This document shows positions 32,226 through 32,705 of a DNA stretch of 32,705 bases, one piece after another. Location of the stretch: the NCBI GenBank assembly GCA_913056335.1, contig CAJXLX010000029.1:1-32705 (forward strand), read 5' to 3'. The position numbers and the translations under genes are program-made. A model generated the notes under the pieces. The model was given only the letters and a program-made list of their open reading frames with translations. It searched no databases and was not told the origin of the DNA. Every line of letters begins with the position of its first letter. The stretch's first letter is position 1. This DNA is from an uncultured Rhodothermaceae bacterium. Its GTDB lineage: Bacteria; Bacteroidota; Rhodothermia; Rhodothermales; Salinibacteraceae.

Positions 32226-32705
32226 ATGGCCTACCAACCCAAGAAGAACGACATCGACGTTGCGGACCGCGCCGGGTATCTCGAACTGCTGCGCTCCAAC
32301 GCCAACTACCGGCGGCTCTGGTTCGGCAGCAGCCTCTCGCTCCTGGGCGACTGGTTCAATCTGATTGCGCTCTACACGCTGGTGTCTACGCTCACCGGCT
32401 CGCCGCTCGCCATTGGCGTTATCTTTCTGGCAAAGATGCTGCCGTGGGCCTTGGCTGCGCCCGTAGCGGGCCTCATCGTAGACCGCTACAACCGCCGCCG
32501 ACTCATGATCGGGGCCGACCTCATTCGATCGGTGATCGTGCTGGGCTTTCTGCTGGTGCAAGAGGCGGCACACGTCCCGCTCATCTACGCGCTCATTGCG
32601 GCGCAGGTCGTCGTAGGGTCGGCCCGAGAGCGTCTCCAGCACGTCTTCACAGGCGGCGGTCGGGTCCTCGGCCTCGTGGCTCGTGAATCCCGTCACCACC
32701 ACCGT
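32226..32705 (+). CDS. MFS transporter (EntS/MFS_3-like), N-terminal fragment with an abrupt end
   Basis: An open frame from the ATG at 32226 to the window end, 160 codons with no stop. It reads as the start of a major facilitator carrier: a soluble lead of about 28 residues, helix 1 (LWFGSSLSLLGDWFNLIALYTLV), helix 2 (SPLAIGVIFLAKMLPWALAAPVAGLIVD), the family loop DRYNRRRLMIGADLIRS, helix 3 (VIVLGFLLVQ) and helix 4 (PLIYALIAAQVVVGS). After residue 132 (base 32621) the frame turns hydrophilic and basic (ARERLQHVFTGGGR), where relatives continue with F..PARSA-like sequence. The gene may be broken there, or the sequence may be wrongly joined. Substrate unknown. Confidence 0.7.
   Translation, partial: MAYQPKKNDIDVADRAGYLELLRSNANYRRLWFGSSLSLLGDWFNLIALYTLVSTLTGSPLAIGVIFLAKMLPWALAAPVAGLIVDRYNRRRLMIGADLIRSVIVLGFLLVQEAAHVPLIYALIAAQVVVGSARERLQHVFTGGGRVLGLVARESRHHHR

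Noticed and set aside
32088-32702. 204-codon minus-strand frame at the right edge as one gene
   Set aside because: Most of it is antisense to the MFS helices and the lysS terminator. Only the first 27 codons look protein-like, and they are treated as part of the break at the window end.

Overview
The window is a GC-rich, gene-dense piece of a bacterial chromosome. It starts inside a SusD/RagB-type outer-membrane lipoprotein gene and ends inside an MFS transporter gene. A SusD protein, the Mpl-type muropeptide ligase, BshB1 of bacillithiol synthesis, a YhhQ-type queuosine-precursor carrier and many acidic Asp/Glu-rich proteins point to the Bacteroidota/Rhodothermota. A halophilic, Salinibacter-like member of the Rhodothermia is the best fit. 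This is inferred from gene content and composition, not from a search.

Layout. 1-1103: SusD C-terminus and a DoxX/DUF417-like membrane protein (+). 1144-5883: minus-strand run of recO, a DUF21-CBS membrane protein, mpl, a small membrane protein and a BtuF-like metal-receptor protein; the last three lie 12-21 bp apart. 5989-8503: a ComEA-like helix-hairpin-helix protein, a small membrane protein, an orphan OmpR-type response regulator and a lipoprotein. 8774-12701: plus-strand 23S rRNA uracil methyltransferase, a four-helix-bundle (S23) gene inside a repeat-bounded unit, an SDR epimerase and the queuosine-precursor transporter. 12709-24610: minus-strand housekeeping block (TPR plus type-1 periplasmic-binding protein, guaA, gcvH, accC, accB, efp, bshB1, leuS, deoB), with one small plus-strand ORF between bshB1 and leuS. 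24883-25560: a phasin-like protein fused to a DUF2188-like domain, behind operator-like repeats and a strong ribosome binding site. 25785-27449: a C-terminal processing protease (-). 27804-32004: two unrecognised proteins, a DUF2520-type Rossmann protein and lysS (+). 32226-end: start of an MFS transporter.

Most genes are core metabolism: fatty-acid initiation (accB-accC beside efp), purine synthesis, glycine cleavage, tRNA charging, peptidoglycan recycling and recombination. I saw no rRNA, tRNA, CRISPR array, transposase or phage genes. The most unusual part is 10176-10770. There an S23-family four-helix-bundle gene sits between long imperfect inverted repeats that overlap the stop codon of the upstream methyltransferase. 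The repeat block beside the right arm supplies the start codon and N-terminus of the downstream epimerase. The phasin-DUF2188 fusion with its palindromic operator, an in-frame 36-bp duplication of the lysS 3' end, and an abrupt break in the MFS frame at the right edge also merit a second look.
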